Shown: one piece after another, positions 40,474 through 51,804 of the stretch
Position numbering within the stretch: position 1 is the stretch's first letter
Layout: each line of letters starts with the position of its first letter
Assembly: GCA_963575745.1 (NCBI GenBank)
Contig: CAUYUJ010015273.1
Span: forward strand, 48,226-112,225
Origin: Prorocentrum cordatum
Taxonomy: Eukaryota > Sar > Dinophyceae > Prorocentrales > Prorocentraceae
Reading direction: 5' to 3'
Length of the DNA stretch: 64,000 nt
Made by a program: the position numbers and the translations under genes
The notes under the pieces: model-generated
The model's database searches: none
Told to the model about the DNA's origin: nothing
Seen by the model: only the letters and a program-made list of their open reading frames with translations

Positions 40474-43110
40474 AAGCAGTTTCAAAGGGAGGAACCGACA
40501 TCCAACAGATATTGGTCCTACTTGCTTCAGGTCATCGGCGAGGCAGCGGCTCCGTATGTCACGACTCCACCTTCGCCATCATCGGAGTACAAGCAGCAAG
40601 CAGCCCACGTCACCAGTCTCATACAGCAACGGCGTCAACTTCGTGAGGCACTAGGCGCAGCTACTCATATCAACGAGATTGCCATTACTACAGAAGAGCT
40701 TCGGGCGCTCAGCAAGGACCTACGACGCCGTCGCCGACGGTACCTCACTCTGTGGCGCCAGGGCATCACCGACGAGCTGGTGGCGGCCCACCAGCAGGAC
40801 CGCAAGGCCGAGGTTGCTCGCTTGTCTCGCCTGCTGTCGGCCAGGGGCACAGACCCCAAGAAGCGCAAGTATAAACAAGCTGCTGCTGCTGTTCCCTGCT
40901 CCGAAGACCTCAAGGCTCGGCTTCAGTTGCTCTCCAGCCAGGGGGGCTTGGAGGCCACCATCATCGACTGGTTTCAGGCGGCCGAGGATTTTGTTTGTAC
41001 CATCCTGAGCTTGGGCTGGAGACCGAACAGTTCATGTTCCCCTTCACGAAGGACGGCCTCCAGTGGGCCACGGAGAAACTCCAGTTGATATCCAGATACT
41101 TTCGGAAGGCCAGTAAACGAAGAACAGCTCCCCCCGTGGTCGCTCCCTCTTGAGCTCTTCTGGATGCTCCTGCACCCCTACAGAAGGATCTCCAAAAGGT
41201 TTCGAGGGCTAGGCTACGAGGCTCCTACGGTCGACCAGAAATGGACCAGGTACTACTTAAATGTATTTCTACCTCGAGTTTATCGGTCAAGGCAAACACC
41301 AGTAGTTTGGCACTTATCCCACGGCATCGCCATCAATTTTAAGAGGCTCGTGCACGTGTTGTGCCCGTTCGGCAAGGCCTTTATCGCCACAGGCCTCCGA
41401 CCCGATCAGCGTGATCGGGAGCCTCTCTTTGCGCACGGCTGCGTGGCTGGACGACGACGAGAGACGGCCATGATGATTCAACAGAGTTTGCGTTGGCGTC
41501 TTCGACGCCTAGGCTTGCACCATATTCGTGACCACAAGGACATCACTAATGCCTTCGGCAACACCGACTGGACCCACCTCTCGATCACCAACGAGGCCAT
41601 TATGAAGCCCCAGGCGATCCGCTTTGGTGAACAACGTTTTAGGAGGTCAGCTGTTGCCTTTCAAAGTCCCGACGGGTTCCTCTTCGCCAAGCCTCATGTG
41701 GGAGCTCTCCAGGGGGACCCGTGGGCCGTCAAGATCCTCACCAGAGACATAGATATCGTGTTCGAGCAGACCCAGGACGCGTTTATCGAGGGAGATGATG
41801 AGACTTCAGACTGGTGTATTGCTGATTTGCCGCAAGATGAGGAGGATGAGGAACCTATCGAGTCAGACCTGTCGTTTCACACGTATGTAGACGATGCTAC
41901 CAAGACGCTGATTACTGGATTGAGTGGCACCGCGTATCATACCGAGCTCAGCTCCAAATCGATCTCCTACAACACCCTCCTCTCTGACCAGCTCCTCACT
42001 CACAACTACCTCCTCAATCCTACGAAGAATGAGACGGTGCTGGCCCTTTTCGGAGAAGGCTCACAGGCTGGCCGCACGAGATTTAATGCCAACGCGCTTC
42101 CGACAGCCAGTGTGCCCAGCGACTTCGCCAAGATGCTGGGGGGGCCTCGTGCGTGCAGATTGTACATTCAACAGCGAGCTTTCGGCCAGGCTTGCAGCAA
42201 GTGATGCAAGTTCTCACATCATGGGCCGATATTGGTATCAGCATGGTATTCCACCAATTGAGAAGCGAGCTGTATTTCTTTCTCGGGTTCTAGGGCCAGC
42301 AGTTTCTGGAGTAGAAGCTTTTATCCCGACACAAGCGCACCTGGATAAACTACAAGCACGAGTATTGCACTATGCACGGAGGGCGATGAGGGGAGGAACA
42401 ACATACGAAACGGATGGGCACAAGGTCTCGCTTTCCGACATGCAGGTTTATCGTTTTTGGCAGATGGCTCCAGTAGGACATGAGCTTAGAGCGAGGAGGA
42501 TACATAAGGTGGTATCAGAGGTGGGTAGGGAATCCTAAACAACACATTGCAGAATGGGGAGCACTACTAGGCAGTATGCGGGTCGAGCTCGCAAACGAGT
42601 TGCCGATTGTGGGCGACGATGCTCGACTTAGTCAGACTGCTTGTCCCTGGGCTCGCAGATTTGTGGATGATATATCATCGTTGGCAGAGCTCGGGGATGA
42701 TGATTTCAGTATGGTGCAACAGCTTGATGGGCAGCCTCTCCGTCTTTTTTCAGACTCCGAGCTGATCGATTGGTTCACGATTTTCGACACAAAAAAGATC
42801 AGGGCGGCATACTTATCGGTTCGTATTCCTCCTCCTAACTGGACCCCACCACCTGAGACTCCAGAAGACCCCGAGGCGCAGCAAGATGTTGGGGAGTACG
42901 GCTGTCCTGTTCACGGGTGCTCCAGAAGGTTCCAGAGTAAACGCCAGGTCCTGGTCCACTTACATAATCATCACGGCCTCAAATCTATGCTCGGGACCGC
43001 TGTGGTTAAAAACCAGTGCTTCGTGTGCAACAGAGTGTTTGAATCAAGAAACTCAACATACAAACATGTGGTGGATTCATTCCAGAGTGGAGTATGTATG
43101 GTGAATCTCA
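40474..43110 (+). pseudogene. LINE copy A: linker, reverse transcriptase, zinc fingers
   Basis: Order: basic linker (RDLRRRRRRYLTLWRQGITD, AEVARLSRLLSARG), KASKRRTAPPVV, LELFWMLLHP, then RT boxes (HKDITNAFGNTDW, HVGALQGDPWAVKIL and catalytic HTYVDDATK at about 41881-41907). It continues with WYQRWVGNPKQHIAEW and two fingers (CPVHGCSRRF...HLHNHHG and CFVCNRVFESR...H). Frameshifts are inferred near 41000, 41145, 42141 (a G7 run) and 42508, because the similarity to copy B moves between frames there. The YVDD residues are intact. An APE-type LINE, inactive as assembled. Confidence 0.8.
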
Positions 43111-43248
43111 GTACGACATTCCGAACACCTACACCTTTATCCTCGGACTGGCCGTTGTGTGAGGCTCAGGATTCCGACCCTTCTCAACTTTCACAACATA
43201 TACGTTCGCACTTTACTCGGCTTCCGCTACTTTTCGACGGTGACGATC

Positions 43249-43900
43249 ATGGCAAGCATCCCAGCCTGGCAGCTCGGCGGAAAGCGCAGGGCCAGCCAGG
43301 CCACAGGCGGCGACGATCGACGGCAGCGACTGGAACAGCAGGTGGTCGGCCAGGCTCGTCAAGAGCTCAAGGGCAAGGAGGGCGGCATCATGGCGGCGCT
43401 GCTGAGAGTCTTGTGCAGGCTTTCTCTCACCAATGCACGCGATCTCGCGGAAATCACGGGCGCTACGTTCACCTGTTTCCTCCTGCCAGCCACCGCCGCC
43501 CTCATCAAAGTGATGCAGACAACAGGCCAGGATTACGCGACGGACTGCAAGGAGCAGGGGAAGCAGCACGACAACGGGCCTCCATGGCCCCACATATTCA
43601 TGGCGCTGGTAGCTCATTTCCTGACCTCTCTAGCGGACAACAAGGAGCCAGTGGTGAATCAGGCGCTGGCGGTTCTCAAGCACTATTGGACTCAGACGAT
43701 CAAAGACGACAAGCCCGAGACTCTTTGGCTTCTAGCCGAGCATGTACGCTACTGCCGCATACGGGCGTGCTGGTTCGACAAGAAAGCTGGCAAGAAGGAG
43801 GCGGACACCTACAAACTGCAATTCATGATGAGCCCATACATCCAGAACCAAGTGGTCACGGTCGACGGCACGCCGCTGATGACAGTCCACGCGGCATTGC
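43249..43900 (+). CDS. LINE copy A: conserved downstream ORF (cut by gap)
   Basis: ATG at 43249 (MASIPAWQLGGKRRASQATG), open into the N gap, at least 217 residues. Parallels to copy B: P-x-W near the start, LSLTNARDLAEITGATFTCF (B: LALTTATQAAQLESACYTAM), GPPWPHIFMALVAHF (B: GPPHVHLFGAIIKR) and ALAVLKHYWTQTIKDDKPET followed by a Lys-rich segment (B: KIFLENWQQVIAAKKPQE). Position and length match the other copies. There are no premature stops, unlike the RT frame before it, which argues for a real separate product. Function unknown. Confidence 0.6.
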
Positions 43901-44000
43901 NNNNNNNNNNNNNNNNNNNNNNNNNNNNNNNNNNNNNNNNNNNNNNNNNNNNNNNNNNNNNNNNNNNNNNNNNNNNNNNNNNNNNNNNNNNNNNNNNNNN
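43901..44000. other. Assembly gap of 100 N
   Basis: Exactly 100 N, followed by GAT and GAG runs (44001-44095). It interrupts the downstream ORF of LINE copy A. Confidence 0.95.
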
Positions 44001-44035
<35 letters not shown>

Positions 44036-44105
44036 GGAGGAGGAGGAGGAGGAGGAGGAGGAGGAGGAGGAGGAGGAGGAGGAGGAGGAGGAGGGAGCAG
44101 GAGGA

Positions 44106-44462
44106 GGGAGCAGGATGAGGAAGATGGGGACGAGGAGGAGGGCAGGGAGAGGGAGTGGCGACAGCTGCACGCTTGGGAGTGCCCAGGGAGGGCGAGGCCT
44201 ACTTTAGATCCCCATGGGCCACCATTTCGCTGGACCCCCCAGGGGGCGCAGGATCAGCGCGACATCTATGCGCTGTGCAGCTCCCATGCTATGCCAGATC
44301 TTGTCGGGCCCCCCTCTCTGCTGGCCCGCTCCGAGGGCGCCGCGTCGTGGCGACAGCTACATGCCTGGGGGTTGCGTCGGGGACACTTCTCGGACCTCCA
44401 GAGGCGCCGCGAAGAGGGAACAGGAACAGATGCTAGGTCGCCCTCAGTCACGCGAAGATGAG
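44106..44462 (+). other. Open frame with duplicated WRQLHAW motif
   Basis: After a GAG run, a frame reads EEDGDEEEGREREWRQLHAW, later SWRQLHAWGLRRGHFSDLQR and ends at a TGA at 44460. The duplicated WRQLHAW word and acidic start suggest a coding remnant, perhaps the C-terminal part of the copy A downstream ORF beyond the gap. Not recognisable in copies B or C. Confidence 0.3.
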
Positions 44463-44464
44463 GG

Positions 44465-45055
44465 CCACTCCCTTGAGCGCACCAGGGGCGACCAAGGGTG
44501 TCCACGCTTCGGCCGGTTCGGCTGCGTCGCAGTTGTTCACACTCGGTCGGTCTTCTGTCGGTTGCCGTGCCGTTGCCTCGTCGCTGTGCCCCTCCAGGCT
44601 GCTTGCGGCCTGTCGGTTTTCGAGTAGTCGATCGGCTACATAATTGATTCATGCCGAAGTTGCATGTTTGGCCAGATCTGCAAACAGTAGGTCGAATGCT
44701 GTTCGATCTAGGAACATTCTACGTCTTTGTGCTGCACATTCGGCGAACAAATCAACTTTGGGGCAGATGAATTCTGCAGTCGGTCCCCCACTCGAGGTTT
44801 CTGTCGGTTTCGGTTCCGCGTTTCGGCCGTTTCGTGTTCGATGGATCTGCCGCCGAAGGTGGCCTTGGCGACGGAGGCGAGGAGCCCGTGCGCCGGAAGG
44901 CCGCCCGCGCCCCTCCCCCCCGTCGGCCGCCGAGGCGTGACCAGCGCCGCGGACCTCGGCAGCATCCTGTGGCTCCCGCCGGGGGCTCGGCTGGGCGGTC
45001 TCGAGTCCGTCTGCCGCGGTCGCGCGAGGGTTTTCGGTTCTCTGGCCCGTGCCCC
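44465..45055 (+). other. Unassigned, possible 5' exon
   Basis: Moderately AT-richer sequence with TCGGTTTCGG-like words, then an ATG at about 44840 opening MDLPPKVALATEARSPCAGR and SAADLGSILWLPPGARLGGL. This could be a first exon ending near 45030, before a CT-rich stretch, but no domain or splice partner supports it. Confidence 0.25.
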
Positions 45056-46550
45056 CCCGCAGCCTCCCTCCCTGCCGCCGCCCCCCCACTCTTTCCTGCT
45101 CCTTCTGCTTCTCCTCCCCTCCACCTTCTCCCCCTCCAGCTCCTCCTGCTCTCGCTCCCCCCCTCATCTTACCCCCCCCTCTGATCTCTCTCTCTCTCTC
45201 TTTCTATTATGTCCCCTTTCCCCTGCCCCCCCCCTCTGCCTTCCTGTCCCTTCTCTCCCTCTCCCCCCCCCACATCCTCCACAATTACATAGTATGCGTT
45301 CTCCTTTTGCGCGCTCCCCTTTCGCGTTTTACAGGATTAGTGCGATATGTTTTTTTCGTATGCGTTTTTTTTGGTAATCCGAGCGGTGTCGGTCCTACTA
45401 AAATAAATGGTACCCCCGCTGCAGTCTGGGCATCATTTCAGGATTGGCGCTTGGCTACCGACGTTCAGATAATGCTCTCGCCCCAGCGCTGCCTCTTTTC
45501 CGGATCCGAGTCCATCCTCATCGTTGTCGTTCCCGTCCTTTCCCCTCTTCCGCTTTCACCTGGCCCTCCTGCTCCTCTCGCTCCTTCCAGTCCAGCTCTG
45601 TTGCTTTTCGTCCTCGTCGTTCTCCTCCTTCCTCCTCATCCCTTTTACTCCTGCTCCTCCTCCTGCTGATTCTCCTGCTTATCCGCCACTTCCTCCTCAA
45701 TGAACGCAGCTGGCCTTTCCCATTGCGCATTCCCGGAGTTCCAGGTCTGCCATGACACGAGCCGTCGGATAGAGAACATATCAGCGCAGTGGTAAGGGAT
45801 GGGTGAGACGGGTAGGATGTCAGATATGGCGCGAGCGCACCTTGCTTGCCTTACCCCCTTCTGCTCTCGCGCCTTCCCTCCGCCCGATCCCCTCCCTTAT
45901 CTGCACGGTCCTGGAAGCGACGACCCCACCAGCTTTCAGGGGACCGCCTCGAGAGCACAAGTCCAGCGCTTATTGCTCCTCTCTCTCCACGCTGCAGGGG
46001 TTCTGCAGCAGGACGCTGTCCAGGATGCTAAGGGCCAACAGCGACGGGCCTTGGTCTTGCAGAAGGCTGCTGTTACAGTGTGACCTTGCACAGCACTGCT
46101 CGTTTGGCGTTCTCCGTACCCAGCGATCCGTAGACTCGCACTGTGCATGCGACGAGTCGCGTTCGTGTGGCCGCGGCGAGGGAGACGTGACATGGCCGTC
46201 AGCGCTGGACCCAGTCCCTAGCCCCCTCCTGAAGGTGGCTGCAACGCGGCTGCGCCCGCCGCCGTGGCGCCCAACCGCCGAGGCCTGCAGCGCACGTGCG
46301 AGCTGCGCTCCGCTGCAGCAGACGGGCTTGACCGAAGAACCGCCCACCCCGAGGAGGCCGTGGCCGAGCGACCTTTCGCACGGCCGTCCCGACCCTGGAG
46401 CTGCTCCCCCAGTGGCGCCCTCAGAGCGGCGACGGAGGCCTTGACGACGGACGTGGCCGCCGTCGCTTGGAGCGACGAACTGGGACCACCTCGGCGGACG
46501 CTAGGCCCGTGAAGCCTCCTGGGCGCCTCTTGGGCATCTCTTGGGGCCTC
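45056..46550. other. CT-rich and unassigned sequence
   Basis: 45056-45290 and 45535-45680 are pyrimidine-rich (TCC/CTC words). 45300-45500 and 45700-46500 are mixed and show no recognisable gene; frames overlap on both strands. A short CTTGGGGCCTC piece at 46520-46550 leads into the GTG array. Confidence 0.4.
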
Positions 46551-46554
46551 TCTG

Positions 46555-47395
46555 AGGTTGTGGTGGTGGTGGAGGGCTGTGGTGGTAGTGGTGGTGGTTG
46601 TGGCGGTGGTGATGGTGGCAGCGGTGGTGGTGGTGGTGGTGGTGGTGGTGGTGGTGTGGTGGTTGGTGGTGGTGGCGGTGGTTGTTGTTGTTGGTGGTGA
46701 TGGTGGGTTGTGGTGTGGTGGTGGTGTTGGTGGCGGTGGTGGTGGTGCGGTGGTTTCTGGTGGTGGTGGTGATGGTAGTTGTGGTTGTGGTGGGTTAAGG
46801 TGGTGGTGGTGGCGGTGATGGTGTGGTGGTTTGCCGTGGTGGTTGTGGTGGTGGTAATGGTTGTGGTGGTGATGGTGGATTGGTGGTGGTGGTGGCGGCG
46901 GTGGTGGTGGTGGTGGTGGTTGTGGTGGTGGTTTGTTGTTGTTGTGGTGGTGGTGGTGGTGGTTGTGGTAGTGGGTGGTGCTGGTGGTGGTTTTGGTGGT
47001 CGTTGTGGTGGTGGTGGTGGTGTGGTGGTTTGTGGTGGTGGTGGTGGTGGTGGGTGGTGGTGGTGGTGGTGGCGTTTCTGGTTGTGGTGGTGGTGGTGGT
47101 TGTGGTGGTGTGGTGGTTTGTAGTGGTGGTAGTGGTTGTTGTGGTGGTGGTGGTTGTTGTTGTTGGTGATGGTGGTGGTTTGGTGGTGGTGGTGGTTTGT
47201 GGTGGTGGTGGTGGGTTGTTGTGGCGGTGGTGGTGGTGGCGGTGCTGGTGGTGGTTGTGGTGTGGTGGTTTGTGGTGTTGGTGGCGGTGGTGGTGGTGGC
47301 GGTGATTTGTGGAGGTGGTGGTGGTGGCGGTGGTGGTGGCGGTGGTGGTGGTGGTGGTGGTGTGGTGGTTTGTGGTTGTGGTGGTTTGGTAGGCA
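46555..47395 (+). repeat. (GTG)n microsatellite, about 840 bp
   Basis: Almost only GTG/GGT/TTG triplets with scattered changes. The minus strand would read His/Pro/Thr runs in all frames; these are not genes. Confidence 0.97.
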
Positions 47396-47399
47396 CGCT

Positions 47400-47755
47400 G
47401 GCCCTTCACACCTGTGTCCAGCGCGCGGCCTCCAGATGTTCCACGTGTGGCTCCAGGCACGTTTGCTTCCATCTTCCTGGCAGGTGGAGCGGGCCACTCG
47501 CCAGGTCGGTAGAAACCCGCGTGCATCAGGAAGCGTCCCAGGGTGGCGCGGTCGTGTCCTCAGGATTCTACTTCGATCCTGAGCACCGAGGCTTTTTTCC
47601 ACGTGCGCACCCCACTGCGCGTACCATGTCTCTCCTCCTTTGCTAGGTGCCGTACTGCTGCGGCCAGAGAGCAGAGTCCTCCACCCCAGGTGGCCCCGTC
47701 GGGGAGGAACTCGTCAGGCACCATGAGGACACAGACAGGCGCTAGGATTAGAAAA
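47400..47755. other. Unassigned
   Basis: Short non-repeat block. Minus-strand frames (for example GFLPTWRVARSTCQEDGSKR) look mildly coding but have no domain, and frames differ. No call made. Confidence 0.25.
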
Positions 47756-47760
47756 CCCCG

Positions 47761-47916
47761 GGTTCGCTAGGGACTGGTTTCCCCGCGAAACGGCGAAAAC
47801 CCTTCAAAACCCTCCCGAAGGCATCCGAATAGCCTCCTGGAGCCCTTCCTGGAGGGTTTTCGAAGTGTTTCGCGAGGGTTTCGGCTGTTTTGAAGGAAGC
47901 CAGTCCCTAGCGAACC
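47761..47916. mobile_element. TIR element (Family K)
   Basis: GGTTCGCTAGGGACTGG at 47761-47777 and its exact reverse complement CCAGTCCCTAGCGAACC at 47900-47916. Inside, AAAACCCTTCAAAACCCTCC and the mirrored GGAGGGTTTTCGAAGTG extend the symmetry. 156 bases, MITE-like. No coding capacity. Confidence 0.8.
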
Positions 47917-48139
47917 TTGGACTTTTTTACGCTAGGAACTGGTTGCGCTCGAGCCTGCTCCATGCACTGGGGTCCAGGGCCGCTCGGTGATTACTGGGCC
48001 CTTCGGGGAGGGGGCTGCGCGGGGGCCCATTTCGCCCCTGCAGTGGCGGCGTCGTGGCCTAGGGAGCGTGGTCGAACAATTCTCTGGGTGGGATGTTTAT
48101 CAAGGGGGGTGGTTAACCTCCCGACTGAGCTTGCCCAAT

Positions 48140-48225
48140 CTCGCCCCCCTCCGTCCTCCTCCTTCTCCTCCTCCTCCTCCTCCTCCTCATCCTCCTCATC
48201 CTCCTCTTCCTCTTCCTTCAGCCCC
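48140..48225 (+). repeat. (CTC)n microsatellite
   Basis: TCCTCCTCCTTCTCCTCCTC-type run of about 85 bases. Confidence 0.85.
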
Positions 48226-48349
48226 CCATCCATCCATTCGGACAGCACGTGCCCAACCCCCCAGCGGATCCAAGTGGGGACGATGATTGCCCCAATGACT
48301 GTAGCAGGACAGAGAGCTTCGTCAGCTGCGAGTGCATCCAGGCTCCATA

Positions 48350-49600
48350 GCGCTAGGCGAGGTCCTGGGGCGGCAAGGAGGCGCCTGGGGCAAGCTGCTC
48401 GAAGAGCTGGCGTAGCGCTTGGTCATCCGTCGGTGCTGAGCTGGACTCGGTGGTGGCACGCGGCTCTGCCTGGTTGGGTTGCGGTGGGTGCTGCTCGAGC
48501 GGGGCTGTGGCACTGGCTTGTGAAATGGGGCGACGGGCTAGCTGGTCGCACCCCTGAGTCATCGCGAATTACAGTAGCCGCTGCCGGTGCACGGATGGTG
48601 GGTGCGAGGTGCCAGGTGCGCTGGGCGTAGAGCTCCGTCCAGTCAGGCTCCGCTTCCTCGATCCCGATGAGCCAGCCCACGACGTGGCTCCGGACGTGCT
48701 GGTCAGAGTTCCAAGCGCGCCTCGCGGGGGGTGGGACAGCGCCTGTGTGCCCCGCTCTCCCTACGATCGCAGAGAAATCGCGTATGCGGGCCCAGGTCCT
48801 GGGCGTCCACCTTGTAGCCGTACTTGGCCTGCAGGTGCTGGTCGCAAAACGCCTAGGAAGACGGCGCGCGCCTTGGCCCCAGCAGGGTCGGGGGTCCGGG
48901 GCCTTGTCGCGGACGTCCCGTGGCTTGCCACCCCAGGTGCGGCTGGGTCGCTGCTGGCCTGCCCGCGTTTGGCCGTCGCTCGTTCCGATGCTTCGGCTGC
49001 CCGGTACTGTTCGGCGGCGAGCTAGGGGGGGGAACTGAGAAGGAGAGGGTCTTCTCAGCAGGCGGCGGGACTTCTCAGAAGCCCTCGCGCCTTCTGAGAA
49101 GTTTTCTGTGTCCTCGGGCAAGGCTTAGAAAACTTCTCAGAAGGCCTGGAGACTTCCGAGCCTCCTGAGAAGGCTTTCTCCGTCTCGTTCCCCCCGGGCT
49201 CGCAACCGAGCTGTGCGTCCGCCCCATTGGTGGCCTCTGCGAGCTGCTGGTCCAGAATGAGCAGATGCTGGTTCGGTTGCCGCAGCTTGGCCGTCTTTGC
49301 TTCGGGCGTGGCCGCTGCCGCGATCAGGGCTCCTGGGCCTTCAATGCGCCGCATTGGCGTGGCTGGCCAGGAGTCCTCCTTCGGGTGCACGAGCTCCGTC
49401 CAGCGGCCCAGGATGTCGTCGCAGTCTGAGGGGGCGGCGCCGTAGGCCCTGATCATGCAGACCGACCCTGAAGCTAGCACTACTCTGTACCTCCGCCGCC
49501 TTCCGCCCACCTTCCTTTCTCGAGCGCTGCGCCCACGAGTCCAGAAACGGGGCGTCTCGTAGCGGGCTGGAGAACGATTTCGGAGGTGTGCCCAATGAGG
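48350..49600 (-). pseudogene. Gene-like minus-strand region, frames shifting
   Basis: Successive minus-strand segments look coding but lie in different frames: CDDILGRWTELVHPKEDSWP and TAKLRQPNQHLLILDQQLAE (49.45-49.2 kb), AAEQYRAAEASERATAKRGQ (about 49.0 kb), FCDQHLQAKYGYKVDAQDLG (about 48.8 kb), HVVGWLIGIEEAEPDWTELY (about 48.65 kb) and DDQALRQLFEQLAPGASLPP then a stop (48353). A TIR element separates the first two. Either a multi-exon gene with short introns or a decayed copy. Not recognised. Confidence 0.35.
49022..49200. mobile_element. TIR element between coding segments
   Basis: Left arm GGGGGGAACTGAGAAGGAGA, then CTTCTCAGCAGGC and GCCTTCTGAGAAGTTTTCT; the reverse complement of the right arm is GGGGGGAACGAGACGGAGAA, CCTTCTCAGGAGGC and GCCTTCTGAGAAGTTTTCT. 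AGCTCG, as read on the minus strand, flanks both ends (about 49017-49022 and 49207-49212), a possible target duplication. It separates DAQL from AAEQYRAAEAS, as an introner would. Confidence 0.7.
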
Positions 49601-50560
49601 CAACGAACGATTCGGCCGATTGCGGGTGCGTGGCGCAACCTATTGTGCACCCTACAACGCAACCTATGGTGCAAGTGTGCACCGACCGAGACAAGGCACG
49701 GTTTGGTCGATTGTAGGCTGCCTGGATTAACCCATGGCGCAGACGATGGCGCAACATGTGTCGCAACAGTGAGCCCACAACGACAATGAATCTTTCATCG
49801 ATCATGGGATGTTTGGCGTTACCTGCGCGCCCTAGTTTTGGCGTAATGTGTGGCGCAAGCGTACGCCCACTGAGACAACTGACCATTTGGTCGATTGCGG
49901 GGTGCATGGCGCAGCCCATGGCGCAACCTGTGGCACAATGTATGGCGCAATGCTTCACCGACCTGAGACAACGGACGACTTGGTCGATAGCGAGGTGCCT
50001 GGTGGAGCCTTTGGCGTAACCCATGGCGCAACTTATGGCGCAATGGTGCGCCCACTGAGGCAATGGAAGACTTGGTCGACTGCGGGCTGCCTGGCGCAAC
50101 CTATGGCGCAAGCGACTGCGCAACGTATGGCGCAATAGCGCACCCATATCGACAACAGCAGATTTAATCGATTGCGGGATGCTTGGTGTAACCTGTGCGC
50201 CCCATTATGACGTAATGTGTGGCGCAAGCGTGCGCCCACTGAGAGAACTGATAAACTGGTCGATTGTAGGGTACTTGGCGCAAACTATGGCGCAACGTAT
50301 GGAGCAACCCATGGCGCAACCTACGGCGAAACCTACGGCGCAACCTACGGCGCAACCTACGGCGCAACCTATGGCGCAACGTATGGCGCAACTTTGTATC
50401 GACCTGTGACAGGGGACGTCTTGGTCGATGGCGAGGTTCCTGGCGCAGCCTTTGGCGTAACTCATGGCGCAATTTGTGGCGCAATGGTGCGCAGTTGGTT
50501 GCCCGCGGGGTGTCGTCTGGCGAAATTTCTGGCGCAGCATGTGGCAAACGCCCTTCAGGG
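49570..50560 (+). repeat. 92-bp degenerate tandem repeat with ATGGCGCAACC subrepeats
   Basis: The word GAGACAACTGACCATTTGGT (and variants) followed by CGATTGCGGG recurs at about 49596, 49689, 49778, 49870, 49963, 50058, 50149 and 50241, a period of 90-95 bases. Between them are GGCGCAACCTATGGCGCAA words; near 50275-50395 an 11-base unit (CTACGGCGCAA/CTATGGCGCAA) has expanded further. Non-coding satellite-like array. Confidence 0.9.
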
Positions 50561-50674
50561 CTTCTTGGCGGGGTTGGGTTTTTAGCTCCGCACCAGATCC
50601 TGGTCCCCAGAGGTCATAAGAGGCCCGCAGATGTTCCTAGAAGTTTGCGGGAGCCTCGAAGGCCCTCAGCCAAG

Positions 50675-50840
50675 ACGGAAAGATATACAGACACAATTAA
50701 ATCGTCGATCCCCAAGAATTATGGGAACATATGGGAAGTGGAGGGGACGGCGAGCATCCAGAAAATTGAACGTATGGGGAATCCAGAGATTTGTTTGTTT
50801 ATCCATGTGTCCCTGGATCCCATAGAAAAAAACAACCCTC
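50675..50840 (+). mobile_element. Family B element, copy 3
   Basis: AAGATATACAGACACAATTA, AATCGTCGATCCCCAAGAAT, CATATGGGAAGTGGAGGGGA, GTATGGGGAATCCAGAGATT and CATGTGTCCCTGGATCCCAT follow the Family B order. Confidence 0.75.
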
Positions 50841-51800
50841 TCATCTCTATCCCCCAGGGTGGAAGGCAAGCCCCAGCTTGGTGGCGAACACACGGGGGCG
50901 CCATGCTTGGGGGGCTTCCGAGACGGCGTGGGGCTTCAAAAGAAAAGGCAGGGAGCTTCTGAGGGGCCCTCCTGGCTTCTAGGACTTCTCTTGGACGCCT
51001 CCGGACCCTTCTTAGAACGCCTCTGCCTTCCGAGAGGCCCCCTGCTTAAAAGGCCAGCTTCTTCGCGCCGCCCATTTGTGCGCGCCGCCAATTAGCAGGA
51101 GTAAGGAGGGAGGCGGAACCCAGACATCAGACGTCGTGCTTTCTCAGCACCTGGTTCCCCAGAGGTTCGGACCTTTTCCCAGGAACTGTTTTTCACCCCA
51201 ACCCGTTCTTTTCAATTCTGGGGCCCCGTTATTGCACCCGAGTGCTAAGAATTGCCGAACATCTCTATCGTTTTTTTGTTTTTTCTGTTTTGTCACGCGA
51301 GGGTGTCAGGTGCAGGTGGAGGCGGGGAGCGCGACGGCTGCGCCTATCCGAGGTCACGGGGAGGAACGCTGCGGCACGCTGCGCACCTGACCTGTCCCAC
51401 GTACCTGGGGTGCGCTGGCCCTCCAGCTCTGGAGGAGGAGGGAAGGACGGGGGAGGGGAGAGGAGGAGGGATGAGGGAGGGAGGGAGGGAGGGAGGGACA
51501 GTGGGAGGAGGGACTGGGAGGGAGGGTGAGGATGAAGAGGAGGGAGGAGGAGAGAGGATGACGGGATGGAGGGAGGGAAATAGGGAAAGACGGAGGGAGG
51601 GAGGGAGGGATCATGGGGAACCGAGGGCGAGGAGAGGAGGAGGCGTAGGAGGGCACGAGGAAAGGGCGCGCGCGGAGAGGGCAATCTTTGTGGGGCGTCA
51701 CCGCCGCCGTCGCCGCCGCGCCGCCGCCACGGTCGTCGCGGTCGTCGCGGTCGTCGCGGTCGTGGTCGTGCTGGCGCCGCCGTCGCTGCCGCCGCGAGGG
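50840..51800. other. Unassigned, with GGA-rich stretch
   Basis: 50.85-51.4 kb has no recognisable feature. 51428-51640 is rich in GGGAGGGAGGGA words; 51690-51800 is rich in GCCGCCGCC and GTCGTCGCGGTCGTC. No gene is supported. Confidence 0.4.
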
Positions 51801-51804
51801 GCCC

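Noticed and set aside
46421-47602. His/Pro/Thr-rich frames on the minus strand of the GTG array
   Set aside because: Pure translation of a trinucleotide microsatellite, open in all frames.
49570-50560. Array with regular spacing that could be taken for a CRISPR
   Set aside because: The whole 92-base unit is repeated with drift, without unique spacers, and the genome is eukaryotic.
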